Positions 22,815 through 33,443 are shown, counted from the first letter of the stretch. The stretch: DNA of 64,000 bases from Synchiropus splendidus (GCF_027744825.2 NC_071343.1:15930366-15994365), one strand, 5' to 3'. A program made the numbers and translations. Notes: generated by a model not told the origin, from the sequence alone.

Positions 22815-23489
22815 GTCTGGATTTGTTCATTAAGATAAACAGATATAGTCCACTGTTCTGGTAGCATTACTTCTTTGGGAGTTGTTTTAAAGGACGTTGA
22901 GTTCAGTTGAGATTTTTTCCCTCCAAAAGTTCGATGGATGAAACTAGTCTTTCATCAACACACAAACAATTGCCATGCTGTGTGTGTTGTTAATCCATTT
23001 TTACATTTTCACAATTTATTTTTGTCTACTTTGAGGGACTAGTCAAATGGTTAACCAGAAAAGCACTCAATGAGTGGAAAGCTCCAGAATGCAGCTTCAC
23101 TCCACCCCAACACAATTGCCTGTTTACGCTGTTTACGAAGTATCTTTTTTTTTAAAAAAATGTTAGATCAAACTGCCACTCTGGCACAAATGCTGAACGT
23201 GTCTGATCCCAAATTCCTGAATTAGGACAGTGATCCGGATCTTTGACTGGAAACCTGAGAAGCCCCTGGACGTATGTCAACCACTGGTACCATCATGTCT
23301 GACTGACAATTCAATATCCCAGTCAGGCAGGACTTGGGGGGGGTCCGGATTTTTACAGTTTCAAAAGATGTGAGATGCCATTGTAACAGTTGTTTGAAGA
23401 CTAGAGAGTGGGAAATCTCATAGGAAAATGAGAACACTGTTTCAGGAAGCCTCATAAGGCCATTTGTAGCGACAGGGTTAAAAAAAAAA

Positions 23490-23790
23490 CAAAACAGCAG
23501 CACAACCGACTTGTTCACGGAGATCAGACGCATGAGGAGGCTAAGATGCTACTCTTTGGCCCAGTTGCAAGGAAACTAACTGTCCTGGGATCAGAAACTG
23601 TTGAGCAGGCCTGCTTCTTTTAAACAGGTTTGTTTCACTGGTGAGATTCCCTCCCCACTGGTAGAGACGAACGTTGCAGTTTTTGGCATGTTTTTCATGG
23701 AAGAATCCTGAAAGAAACTTCACAATGACTGAAGGCCGTTGCTTGAGGAACTCATGTTGCACCTTTGTTTCTCCTGACGAAAAAAATGGC
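23490..23790 (+). mobile_element. Ty3/gypsy protease-region remnant, truncated
   Basis: Matches the 3' part of the fuller remnants at 45690-46088 and 50708-51105, starting at CAACCGACTTGTTCACGG. A ~300-bp deletion removed the zinc-knuckle and DTGAD part; the join follows a run of A at 23481-23490. It also has base changes (GGATCAG for GGCTCAG). Non-functional. Confidence 0.6.
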
Positions 23791-24087
23791 ATTTTATTAT
23801 CACCAATTCAGTAAATGTCAAAACGTTCCGCTTTGCTTCATTCTGAAACGTGCAGTCAAAATAAAGTTTTATAATCTGGGTCCGTCGGTCTCGCAGCTGC
23901 TTCCGCCTCTCGCTGGATCCTGCCTCTCCTCACTGGCCGCATGACGGGGCTCCGTCTCTGATGTCGAATGACAGATGCTTCTAGAGTCGCCTTTGCAAGT
24001 ATAAGCTGGACAGTGTTGTGTGTATTGTCATCTGTGATCACGTTTTTCGCTGTTTCTCCACAGTTTTTCCTCAAAAACAAATAAAGA

Positions 24088-24565
24088 GGGGGATGTGAGG
24101 GAGGTGAGGATGGACTGGATGATGGCCGTGTAGAACTCCACCAGCAACTTCGTCGGCAGTCGTAGTTTTCGTAGCTGCCTCAGGAAGAACATTCTCTGCT
24201 GGGCCTTCCTGATGAGGGACCTGATAGTTGGCTCCCATTTGAGGTCCTCAGTGATGGTGGTTCCTAGGAAGCAGAAGGAGTCTACAATAGGAATAGGTAA
24301 ACCAGCCAACATGAGAGGGGGATGGAGAAACTGTTACTCTCCTCAAGTCTATGACCATCTCCACTGTCTTCTGAGCGTTGAGCTCCAGGTTGTTGTGGCT
24401 GCACCAGGACACCAGCCGCTCCACCTCCCTCCTGTAAGCCGACTCATCTCCATCTGAGATGAGCCCGATGATGGTGGTGTCATCCGCAAACTTGATCAGC
24501 TTCACGGACTTGTGGCTGGAGGTGCAACAGTTAGTGTACAGGGAGAAGAGCCATGGAGAGATGAA
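24088..24565 (-). mobile_element. LINE reverse transcriptase fragment, FADD type
   Basis: The minus strand encodes KLIKFADDTTIIGLI (catalytic FADD box, about 24505-24461), RREVERLVSWC, LELNAQKTVEM, then FCFLGTTITEDLKWEP and RMFFLRQLRKL. This is the palm-to-thumb region of a non-LTR retrotransposon in the CR1/L2/Rex range. A frameshift near 24300 splits it here; the copy at 51480-51955 is unbroken. The 5' end is missing. Confidence 0.8.
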
Positions 24566-25764
24566 CTATAAAGATGGGTTTTTTTCCAATTCTTTCAAAT
24601 TGTTACAGCACCAGAGCTGGTAGTGTCTGTGAAGGATCTGATGGACCCAGAGGTAGCGGCATCAAAGAGTTGTGTCTCTAACACACAGTTGATAAAGGAC
24701 TGCAATTCTGCCTCCATGACCCTTCATTTTGTCTTCCTCTCACTTCTGACTTGACCTCAAGATAATTCTTTTTTTCAGGTCTTTGGGTGTTTTTGTTCCT
24801 GGAAACCAACAAAAACTCTGAGGAGAGTTGCACTATCCCTATTGAACTGTCCCCACTCACCAGCAGAACAACTGTAGACAGGACAGAGCAACTGTAAAGA
24901 CTCTCTATTGACAATCATTTGTTTGTCTCTTAGTTTAAGATCAGTGACAGACACAGTTATTTCAGCGGATATTTCACAATCCTGTTCTTTAGGAATTCTG
25001 ACGGAGGTCCAAACTACTGAGTTGCACTGGAAGGGAAGCTTTTACAAGTTGACTTCATGTTTCCATTGAAATCTATTTTATTTTAGGCCACAGTCTCCCC
25101 AGCTTAGACATGAAAAATCCATCAACACTGTTTCAGTTTGACCACACAAAATCACCATCAGATCAATGTTTGATCAGTCAACTTCCTTTTTTCAATGACT
25201 TCATGAAGACAAAAGTAAATTGGTGGGTATTTTTTGAGTCTTAGTGTGGGACTCACAAGTATAGTCACCCCTCAATTATTATGATTTATTTTTATAAAGT
25301 TTTGTATTATTTTGTAAAATGAAAATACTTTTTGGATACATGCACAGATTCGCGAACAGGCGCAGACATTTAGTCAGGCATGTCAAGGACGGCTGAAGGC
25401 TGCTCCGTGGACTCTTCAGGTCCATCTCACTCATCAGCGAGGATGAACCTGCAGACGAGTGACGTGTGACTGTGTTGCAGGAACTTCAATAAAGAAAAAC
25501 TCTGCACATGTTTGGACGTTGATTCGTTGTCATAACGAAATGTGTAACATTTGTCTTGACTCGATGAAAGGACTGGAAATTTGAAACAATAAATCAATCA
25601 CAAATGTATGACTGTCGTCTCTTGCTGGATCCAGGCCATAATATGCGAAACCTCCGAACATAAGGAGACAAGTTTAGTTACAATAACTGCTTTAATGACT
25701 CAGTAATTCAAACACCGGTGAAGTTACACCCTTGTGCTCCACATACCACAGCCGTCTGGTGGAG

Positions 25765-25772
25765 TATATAAA
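25765..25772 (+). promoter_or_regulatory. TATA box, lectin copy 2
   Basis: TATATAAA at the end of a beta cassette. The upstream 50 bp (CTCCACATACCACAGCCGTC) differs from alpha promoters while the downstream sequence is the same. Untranslated exon 1 ends at 25847. Confidence 0.85.
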
Positions 25773-25954
25773 GAGCCGAGTCACCTGAGACAGTCACCAG
25801 TCGACCTTCGTCTTGCTCTACATCCCTGGGAGACAGAACCAGTGAAGGTGAGGACTCACTGACAGAGAAGGGTTTAGAAAGAGACCATGCCGTCTCAGTT
25901 TATCCCTGTTCACTCCTTCATCCTCACGCTGGAGATGTTCCATGTCTTTTCCAG

Positions 25955-26965
25955 ATGTCCTCCTCGTCTCTGCTGCTCCTGCTGGCCTGCCTGTGCTGTG
26001 CAGTTTTGTCTGCCACCTCTGTGAGTCTTCTCAGGTCCACTGTGGTGCTCTGATGTGTGTCCATGTTGGGACTCTGATCCAGAGTGTGACTGAACTGTGT
26101 GATGTGTTGCTGTATTTCTCATTGTTTTGTCTTGACAGTGCTGCAGTGAAGAGAAGCCTGAACAACCAGGTCAGTAGCTGGATCTGTCCATCAGTTATTG
26201 GGTCTCTAACCATCAGGACTCAACAGTCTCACAAGTGTTGTTTCTGTGATCCAGTTCGATGCTGCCGGAACGGATGGACCCAGTTTAAGGGCCGCTGCTT
26301 CATGTACCACCACTTCAAGAAGGACTGGGTTAGCGCAGAGGTACGACCCCTGTTTGTCACTTGCTACATCAACACCTGTGTAGCCAGAGATCATCTGCTG
26401 AGTCATCACTTCCTCTCCTCTCAGAAACACTGTCAGTCCCTGGGAGGAAACCTGGCTTCCATCCTCAAAGCAGGGGAGCATTTCTTTGTGCGACAGATGA
26501 TCCACAGAGTGACCGGCTACTACAACCGGGCCTGGATCGGAGGACATGACACCGTGCAGGTGAGAAGTCGGGATCTTGCTGGCTCATCATCCATCATCTA
26601 CAGAGGAGATGGACTGACTTGTCTCTTCCAGGAGGGGGTCTGGCTGTGGGCTGATGGGAGCCCATGCATCTACAAGCGCTGGGCCAATAATGAACCCAAC
26701 AACTACAAACATGAGCACTGCATGGAGATGAACTGGAATGGTGAGACACTTGAGGTTGTTCAGTGGAAGCTGGAGACTCTCATCTCTAAACTGTTTAGAG
26801 CAGAGTTGAGGAGAATCCTGGAATGTACTGACCTTTGTCTTATGGTAGCCTTCAACCTGAGGTTCTCAGTCTGACTCTCTCTTCTTACCACCCCCTGCAG
26901 GAAACTACTGGAACGACCGCAAATGCTCCACCAAAATGTCATACGTCTGCTCCATGGACCTGTGA
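25955..26965 (+). CDS. C-type lectin, array copy 2 (most divergent)
   Basis: Exons 25955-26020, 26139-26169, 26255-26340, 26425-26559, 26632-26740, 26901-26965; 163 residues with EPN and WND intact. It has the most private changes in the array: Ser25 in place of the third Cys of the CCC cluster, Phe53 for Ser, Tyr157 for Phe, with Gln85 and Arg149. Intron 5 (26560-26631, 72 bp) reads TCATCATCC where all other copies read TCATGATCC, so the in-frame TGA is lost and the intron is open for 24 codons. Intron 3 has lost 5 bp (TTCAG), which removes the alternative acceptor frame seen in most copies. AATAAA at 27099. Confidence 0.92.
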
Positions 26966-27105
26966 AGCGTCTGAAGCCTCCACCATGACTCTCTATGTTT
27001 ATCACTTCTGAATTAAATCTCAGGGTGAACACTGATCATTTTTATCTTCTGGTATGTGGTGTATCACTTCTATTACAAGATGTTGTTCTTTTAGCTCAAA
27101 TAAAA

Positions 27106-27351
27106 CCATGAGCTTTCACATGATCTGAGTAGTGTTTCATTGATACTAAAATAACTTCTGAATATGAATAAAACTGTCAATAAAGCAGGGTGAGCTTTGA
27201 CCTATTTATCTGGCACTGGCCTGAACATTGAGTTCTTCACACACGTGACATAAACAGAAGACGCCTGAATGCAATATCTACACACTTGTTTACATTCGTG
27301 CTCATGGATGTGAATTTGATACAGTCATGAACGTACCAGTGAAAGCAGGAG
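27106..27351. repeat. 3' flank module A after copy 2
   Basis: Begins like the flank after copy 1 and contains TTTACATTCGTGCTCATGG, then GAACGTACCAGTGAAAGCAG. No coding signal on the plus strand. Confidence 0.8.
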
Positions 27352-27850
27352 TCATGAGGGGAACACTGGACAATCCACGCCATCGTCATTTGAAGCTGAA
27401 GAAACGGGACTATTTTCTTTTATGTGATCATCAAAGGAAAGCAAAGTTTGGGCTTCATGCGAACACACTCGGAAAGAGCACTGAAAGTTTTGTTTTTTTT
27501 TTGATGGAAAGACTGTTTTGGATTGGTTCAGCTGGAGGAAATCTTCACCCATCCAACTTGTGACTTCATCGAAACACGTCATCATTAGTCGGCAAATCTG
27601 TGTGTCATCTGCATAAGAGGCGGGATGTGGCCAAAACACCAAAAGAAAAAATACAATGTGCATGGGAAGAGGACCTGAATATCTCCAGGTTCTCTGAGGA
27701 CACCTGGGAATCCATCCTTGGTCTTGTAAACCAACTTCATTCTGCGCCCAACATCGCCTGATACAGTTTAAGGTCGTACAGGAGGAGGCCAACTTTGTCC
27801 ATACGTGATGAATGTGCCCCAGTTTGCAGTCTTTTTGGAAATCCATCTTC
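27352..27850 (-). mobile_element. L2-like LINE reverse transcriptase fragment
   Basis: Minus-strand reading includes PLPMHIVFFLLVFW (degenerate version of the segment before the catalytic box), SYADDTQICRLMMTCF, WMGEDFLQLNQSKTV and LLSFDDHIKEN. YADDTQ is the catalytic box of L2-type LINEs. It is the longest of the seven array copies of this fragment and spans the join to a segment (27,640-28,020) found nowhere else in the window. Confidence 0.75.
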
Positions 27851-28342
27851 CATACTCTGTTCCACGATTGTCAAAGAAAATATTGACCCTGATCCCAATG
27901 GCTGAGAGATTTCGTGTGTGAGCCTGGAAAAGATCCACTCTTCTGTGAACAGTTCTCCAGACAAATTCCAAATGATCTGGAAGACTTTTATTTTGCATTT
28001 GAGAACCTCAAAACACAATAATAAAGTTCGTCATGTGTTGAATCTGTATTGACCATCACATTACTCTTGATATGTCTATATTTTTAGAATGGTATAAACC
28101 CGACATCCAGCTTTGTTTCATTTTTAACATGTGAGTCCCACAAGTGTTTGTGATGTGTGGTGTCTAAAGATGGGAAACTAAACTCTCAGGTGACGGAGGT
28201 GAAGGGAGGAAAGGGATATAGTTTTGATGTTTGTTTGTTTTTTTGACACTTTACTTTTATAGATATAAAGATTGTTGTTGTTTTTCTTCATTTACATCAT
28301 GTATGTGTTTTCAACAAAATCAATAAACATATTTGAAACAAG
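27851..28342. other. Spacer between LINE fragment and alpha cassette 3
   Basis: To about 28,030 this holds open minus-strand frames (27,737-28,018) without a recognisable domain, perhaps more of the LINE. From about 28,165 it is the AAACTAAACTCTCAG segment that also precedes alpha 6, 8 and 9. Confidence 0.4.
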
Positions 28343-29404
28343 TGTTACATCAAAATAAATGAATAATCCGGATGAAAAGAGCCTTGCTGCAGCACAAATA
28401 CATGTTCATCCTCCAAGTTAACATGCAAATGATTCAATGATGTGTCTAATGATGGTGTTGTATGACACTAAATGCTGTGTGGCTGTTTAAATGGGAGTTG
28501 AGCAACAATCCAGGTGAGGATGAGTGGAATGCTGATCACTGAGACACGATTGGAACTGGCACCGACTGTTGGTGGTTTCACCCCGACAGATAGTTGAAGA
28601 GTCACTGAGAGAAACGATGACATTCTTCACCAACTCTGACGCCAGGAACCAGACGGAAACCTAGAGAATGAGATGAGCTGTGTGAGGCTGCTGGATCGAA
28701 ACACAGGGCCGTCAACATCAGGGCAGGACGACTGCATTTCACCTGAGACCTGAGAACTTTCATGGTTCAGGAAGCTTAAGAATGAATCTTGTTACAAAGT
28801 GTCATGATTCAGTAACATTATAAAAATAGATTCTGTTTTTTCACTGCATATTTTCATTGGATATAGATTTGTTTTAAGGCTCTCAGAATAAAATGTGTTC
28901 CAAGAAAATGTGATAGAAAAACACGTTGAGACTTCATGAGAGAGGAAAAAAATGAAAGGAAAAGAGAAATTGAAATCCAAATACGAGCAACATTAATAAG
29001 GGTGAGTCAGATTAGGGCTGGTAATGAATGATGCAAAAAATACAAAATAACATCGCAGCCTCGTTTTTATACATTACACCGTCACGTTTTTGCATTTGTT
29101 ATTGTGAAGAAGGCAAGTCATCACCGTATCCAGGGAAGTCTGCTGAAGAAAACAACACATACAATGAATCACGTGTCTTGACCTCTACAGGTGAGTTTCT
29201 CTGGACAGAACTTGGAAGAGTTCCTGGTTGGAACGTCAATGAAAGCCTGGATGTTTGAATCGGAGACAACAAAAATGCGACCAACATAAGGTGTGACCAA
29301 ATCTCATGTGTCAAAGAAAGTGGAACAACTTCCAATTGAATAATTCATCTAATGGCTGGCCTATTTGGTGAAGGTGTGCCACAAACCAGAGCCAACTGGT
29401 GGAG
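28343..29404. repeat. Upstream cassette alpha, before copy 3
   Basis: 1062 bp, colinear with alpha 6, 8 and 9 and differing by scattered substitutions. The minus-strand 51-codon open frame is at 28623-28468. Confidence 0.85.
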
Positions 29405-29412
29405 TATATAAA
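29405..29412 (+). promoter_or_regulatory. TATA box, lectin copy 3
   Basis: TATATAAA preceded by the alpha-type CAGAGCCAACTGGTGGAG. Untranslated exon 1 ends at 29487. Confidence 0.85.
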
Positions 29413-29594
29413 GAGCCGAGTCACCTGAGACAGTCACCAGTCGACCTTCGTCTTGCTCTACATCCCTGGGAGACAGAACCAGTGAAGGTGAGGACTCACT
29501 GACAGAGAAGGGTTTAGAAAGAGAACATGCCGTCTCAGTTTATCCCTGTTCACTCCTTCATCCTCACGCTGGAGATGTTCCATGTCTTTTCCAG

Positions 29595-30604
29595 ATGTCC
29601 TCCTCGTCTCTGCTGCTCCTGCTGGCCTGCCTGTGCTGTGCAGTTTTGTCTGCCACCTCTGTGAGTCTTCTCAGGTCCACTGTGGTGCTCTGATGTGTGT
29701 CCATGTTGGGACTCTGATCCAGAGTGTGACTGAACTGCGTGATGTGTTGCTGTATTTCTCATTGTTTTGTGTTGACAGTGCTGCTGTGAAGAGAAGCCTG
29801 AACAACCAGGTCAGTAGTTGGATCTGTCCATCAGTTATTGGGTCTCTAACCATCAGGACTCAACAGTTCAGTCTCACAAGTGTTGTTTCTGTGATCCAGT
29901 TCGCTGCTGCCGGAATGGATGGACCCAGTTTAAGGGCCGCTGCTTCATGTACCACCACTCCAGGAAGGACTGGGTTAGCGCAGAGGTACGACGCCCTGTT
30001 TGTCACTTGCTACATCAACACCTGTGTAGCCAGAGATCATCTGCTGAGTCATCACTCTCTCAGAAACACTGTCAGTCCCTGGGAGGAAACCTGGCTTCCA
30101 TCCTCAAAGCAGGGGAGCATTTCTTTGTGCGAAACATGATCCACAGAGTGACCGGCTACTACAACCGGGCCTGGATCGGAGGACATGACACCGTGCAGGT
30201 GAGAAGTCGGGATCTTGCTGGCTCATGATCCATCATCTACAGAGGAGATGGACTGACTTGTCTCTTCCAGGAGGGGGTCTGGCTGTGGGCTGATGGGAGC
30301 CCATGCATCTACAAGCGCTGGGCCAATAATGAACCCAACAACTACAAACATGAGCACTGCATGGAGATGAACTGGAATGGTGAGACACTTGAGGTTGTTC
30401 AGTGGAAGCTGGAGACTCTCATCTCTCAACTGTTTAGAGCAGAGTTGAGGAGAATCCTGGAATGTACTGACCTTTGTCTTCTGGTAGCCTTCAACCTGAG
30501 GTTCTCAGTGTGAATCTCTCTTCTTACCGCCCCCTGCAGGAAACTACTGGAACGACCTCAAATGCTCCACCAAAATGTCATTCGTCTGCTCCATGGACCT
30601 GTGA
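29595..30604 (+). CDS. C-type lectin, array copy 3
   Basis: Exons 29595-29660, 29779-29809, 29900-29985, 30064-30198, 30271-30379, 30540-30604; 163 residues, CTLD motifs intact, with Arg54, Asn85 and Leu149. Intron 4 is 78 bp instead of 84: one base is inserted near 29,993 and seven are lost near 30,055. The net change is minus six, so this intron is still in-frame and stop-free although its inner frame has shifted. The 3' flank is type B, shared only with copy 4. AATAAA at 30747. Confidence 0.92.
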
Positions 30605-30752
30605 AGCGTCTGAAGCCTCCACCATGACTCTCTATGTTTATCACTTCTGAATTAAATCTCAGGGTGAACACCGATCATTTTTTTTCTTCTGGTATGTGGT
30701 GTATCACTTCTATTACAAGATGTAGTTTTAAATGTGTTTCAAATCAAATAAA

Positions 30753-30902
30753 ACAATACGTTTTATTGCTGAACTGCCGTGCAGCTGATCTTATTTTTTA
30801 TGAGGGCGACTGCTTTTGTCAATGATGCAGTGAGAATCAAAATGATAGCTAGAAAAGTGCAGCAGCCGAATAAGGCAGCATTTTATCACTTCTCTTTTGC
30901 CT
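30753..30902. repeat. 3' flank module B after copy 3
   Basis: Shares TGCAGCTGATCTTATT-type sequence and the CAGCCGAATAAGGCAGCATT region with the flank after copy 4 (34,600-34,760). It lacks the LINE fragment that marks flank A. Confidence 0.7.
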
Positions 30903-31201
30903 GAGTCTGAGCATCAAATAGCGACCCACCCAAACCTGACGTGATGCTGTGCAGTGTCAACCACCCGGGGAGGAAGATCGCTGGTCCAAGTGGGTCAGAT
31001 GAGGTTCCGGTCCTGTCACTCATACATCATTGTTTCCATATTCCTTTGGACTGCGTAGATTGAATTGTATGTTTTCATGTGCATTTAATAACTTCCATCA
31101 GTAGTTATTAGTTAGTTAATTGAAGATTATTTTAGGTGATGAGTTCATACTCAGATGAAGACACACTTTGATCTGTTACATCCCACAGGAGTCTGCTGAA
31201 G
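30903..31201. repeat. Upstream cassette gamma, before the relic
   Basis: GAGTCTGAGCATCAAATAGC through CCAAGTGGGTCAGATGAGG, then TTTTCATGTGCATTTAATAA, matches 37907-38283 before copy 5. The third upstream type of the array. Confidence 0.75.
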
Positions 31202-31581
31202 TATATAAAGAGCAAACCACGTCAATGACGGTTTCTGTCGGCTCAAGTTATTCATCATACTTCAAATATATTATGAGGTCTCTCTGGATCAGAGGACATG
31301 ACAACGTGCGGGTGAGAAGTCAGGATCTTGCTGACTCAGGAGCCAGATGATGGATCATGAGCCATGATGGAGACGATGGACTGAGTTGTCTCTTCCAGGA
31401 GGAGCAAGGTGAGAGGTTCTTCAGTAGAAGCTGGAAAAAGCGCTAGTAGCTGTAGGCGACATATATGAATGTTATTCCCTCATTTTTTTGTCTTCTAAGT
31501 TCTCTGTGTGACCCTCTCCTCTACCTGCCCCCTGCTGGAAAGTACTGGAAAGACTTCAAATGTTCCTCCATGAAGCTCTGA
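31202..31581 (+). pseudogene. Decayed C-type lectin relic
   Basis: Keeps a TATATAAA at 31202-31209 but lacks signal-peptide and exon 3-4 sequence. An exon-5-like piece ends LWIRGHDNVR at 31311 before GTGAGA. Exon 6 is reduced to about ten bases (31399-31408), so the EPN site is gone. The exon-7-like piece (31540-31581) reads KYWKDFKCSS with WKD for WND and ends in TGA. Its acceptor has changed from CCTGCAG to CCTGCTG. Position and gamma cassette make it the counterpart of copy 5. Confidence 0.85.
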
Positions 31582-32474
31582 GGCAGCATAGGCCAGTCAT
31601 CTGTAGAATGAGATTCGTGACGAGGAAGAGGAAGGCAGTGCAGGCAGAGCTCAAGGTTAAATGGTGGAAGTTGAGGCAGTAAAATTTTGTTCAGATTTTA
31701 GGGGGGAAGTTAACACCGGCTGTGAGAGAGTAGTTGCCACCACCATTATCATCACTGGGAGATTGTGTAACGGTGGACTGAAGCTGCTGACAAAGGTCTG
31801 CACTGCCTGCAGAGTGCTTTTCAAATGTCCTCATAAAATATCTTTCTTTTCCTTGCTCCTGTTAAAGGAATTGAAAGAGACTTGTCTCTTTCAATTCCTT
31901 TGAAAGAGACAACTCTTTGTTGATGAGTAGTTTAGGGTCTGAAGAAAAAGAAAACCACCCAAAAACATTTACTTATGACACTCTCGGTCACCCTTCAGTA
32001 AAACACATATATTACTGAAAGTTAAATGTTCTCAGTATGGTTAGTTTCAGTGTTCATGCAATAGCTGCATAATGATTGTTGATGTAGTTGATGAGTAGTT
32101 TAGGGTCTGAAGAAAAAACAAAACATTTCATTTGAAGTGAAGTGTCCGTAGTAGAGTACCATAGCTAGAGAATAGCCATATATTTATGTTGAAATGTGTT
32201 TTCAAATGTTCCCGGTGGTCTGAGCGGAAGTTTTGATGTATATCTAGGCTAACAACCTGTCAATCTGAGATTCTGCACCCGCTGAGAGCGGAGTATTGCA
32301 TCAGATGTTACCTGGCCAATGATGTCTGCTGCCTCCACTTGACGTAAGATGGGAGATGTGCGTCATGTGTCATGACTGTTGGTGAACTGAATGTCCAGAA
32401 GTTTGACTCCATCATCAACATCAGAAGTCGAAGACTCTGGGAAATGCCGGGACGACATTTATTTTGGCGGCGAG
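31582..32474. other. Spacer with palindrome and direct repeat
   Basis: No gene recognised. It holds a 38-bp hairpin-forming palindrome at 31864-31901 and a 31-bp direct repeat (GTTGATGAGTAGTTTAGGGT and on) at 31919-31949 and 32087-32117. Open frames are short and without known domains. Confidence 0.6.
31864..31901. repeat. Perfect inverted repeat, 18-bp arms, 2-bp loop
   Basis: Arm 31864-31881 (AAAGGAATTGAAAGAGAC) is the exact reverse complement of 31884-31901. GAAAGAGAC follows once more at 31902-31910. A related GTCTCTTTCAATTATTTTA lies at about 34,846. Confidence 0.95.
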
Positions 32475-33253
32475 AGTGTGGGACTCACAAGTATAGTCAC
32501 ACCTCAATTACTATTTATTTTTATAACGTTTTGTATTATTTTGTAAAATGAAAATACTTTTTGGATACATGCACAGATTCGCGAACAGGCGCAGACATTT
32601 AGTCAGGCATGTCAAGGACGGCTGAAGGCTGCTCGGTGGACTCTTCAGGTCCATCTCACTCATCAGCGAGGATGAACCTGCAGACGAGTGACGCGTGACT
32701 AAGTTGCAGGTGAGTGTGGGAGTGAACTATATGAAAGTGGACCTAAGTGTTGTCGGTGTACATGGGACGGTGTATGTGAGGCTGTGTACAAGTTGTGTGG
32801 TTTATCTTTATGGTGTCACGTGTGCAGTGTGCGTTTGGCAGGAGTCTGTGTAAATGTACCCAAAGATTGCAACTGTTTTGTATTTGCTGTGGAAGAAAGT
32901 GAAAACATGTTAAAATAAAGGATTAGCGAGGATGAACCTGCAGACGAGTGACGCGTGACTGTGTTGCAGGAACTTCAATAAAGAAAAACTCTGCACATGT
33001 TTGGACGTTGATTCGTTGTCCTAACGAAATGTGTAACATTTGTCTTGACTAGATGAAAGAACTGGAAATTTGAAACAATAAATCAATCACAAATGTATGA
33101 CTGTCGTCTCTTGCTGGATCCAGGCCATAATATGCGAAACCTCCGAACATAAGGAGACAAGTTTAGTTACAATAATTGCTTTAATGACTCAGTAATTCAA
33201 ACACCGGTGAAGTTACACCCTTGTGCTCCACATATCGCAGCCGTCTGGTGGAG
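32475..33253. repeat. Upstream cassette beta, shortened, before copy 4
   Basis: Only the 3' ~0.8 kb of beta, from GTGTGGGACTCACAAGTATA. It contains a tandem duplication of ~260-bp period (AGCGAGGATGAACCTGCAG at 32665 and 32925) also seen in beta 7 but not in beta 2 or the scar copy. Confidence 0.85.
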
Positions 33254-33261
33254 TATATAAA
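33254..33261 (+). promoter_or_regulatory. TATA box, lectin copy 4
   Basis: TATATAAA, beta-type upstream (CATATCGCAGCCGTCTGGTG). Untranslated exon 1 ends at 33336. Confidence 0.85.
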
Positions 33262-33443
33262 GAGCCGAGTCACCTGAGACAGTCACCAGTCGACCTTCGT
33301 CTTGCTCTACATCCCTGGGAGACAGAACCAGTGAAGGTGAGGACTCACTGACAGAGAAGGGTTTAGAAAGAGAACATGCCGTCTCAGTTTATCCCTGTTC
33401 ACTCCTTCATCCTCACGCTGGAGATGTTCCATGTCTTTTCCAG

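Larger units (their letters stand above)
22815..25764. repeat. Upstream cassette beta, before copy 2
   Basis: A ~2.95-kb segment also found before copy 7 (44893-48057) and at the deletion scar (49911-53150). A shortened version precedes copy 4 (32475-33253). It contains a Ty3/gypsy protease remnant, a LINE insertion (this copy and the scar copy only), an exon-like open stretch after TTGTTACAG at 24608, and a 3'-end-like segment with AATAAA near 25,490. Confidence 0.85.

Noticed and set aside
25942..26874. A 310-codon open frame across lectin copy 2 as one long protein
   Set aside because: It starts at an ATG in intron 1, reads the signal-peptide exon out of frame and continues through introns. 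Splice sites and the eight sister genes show the real product is the spliced 163-residue lectin.
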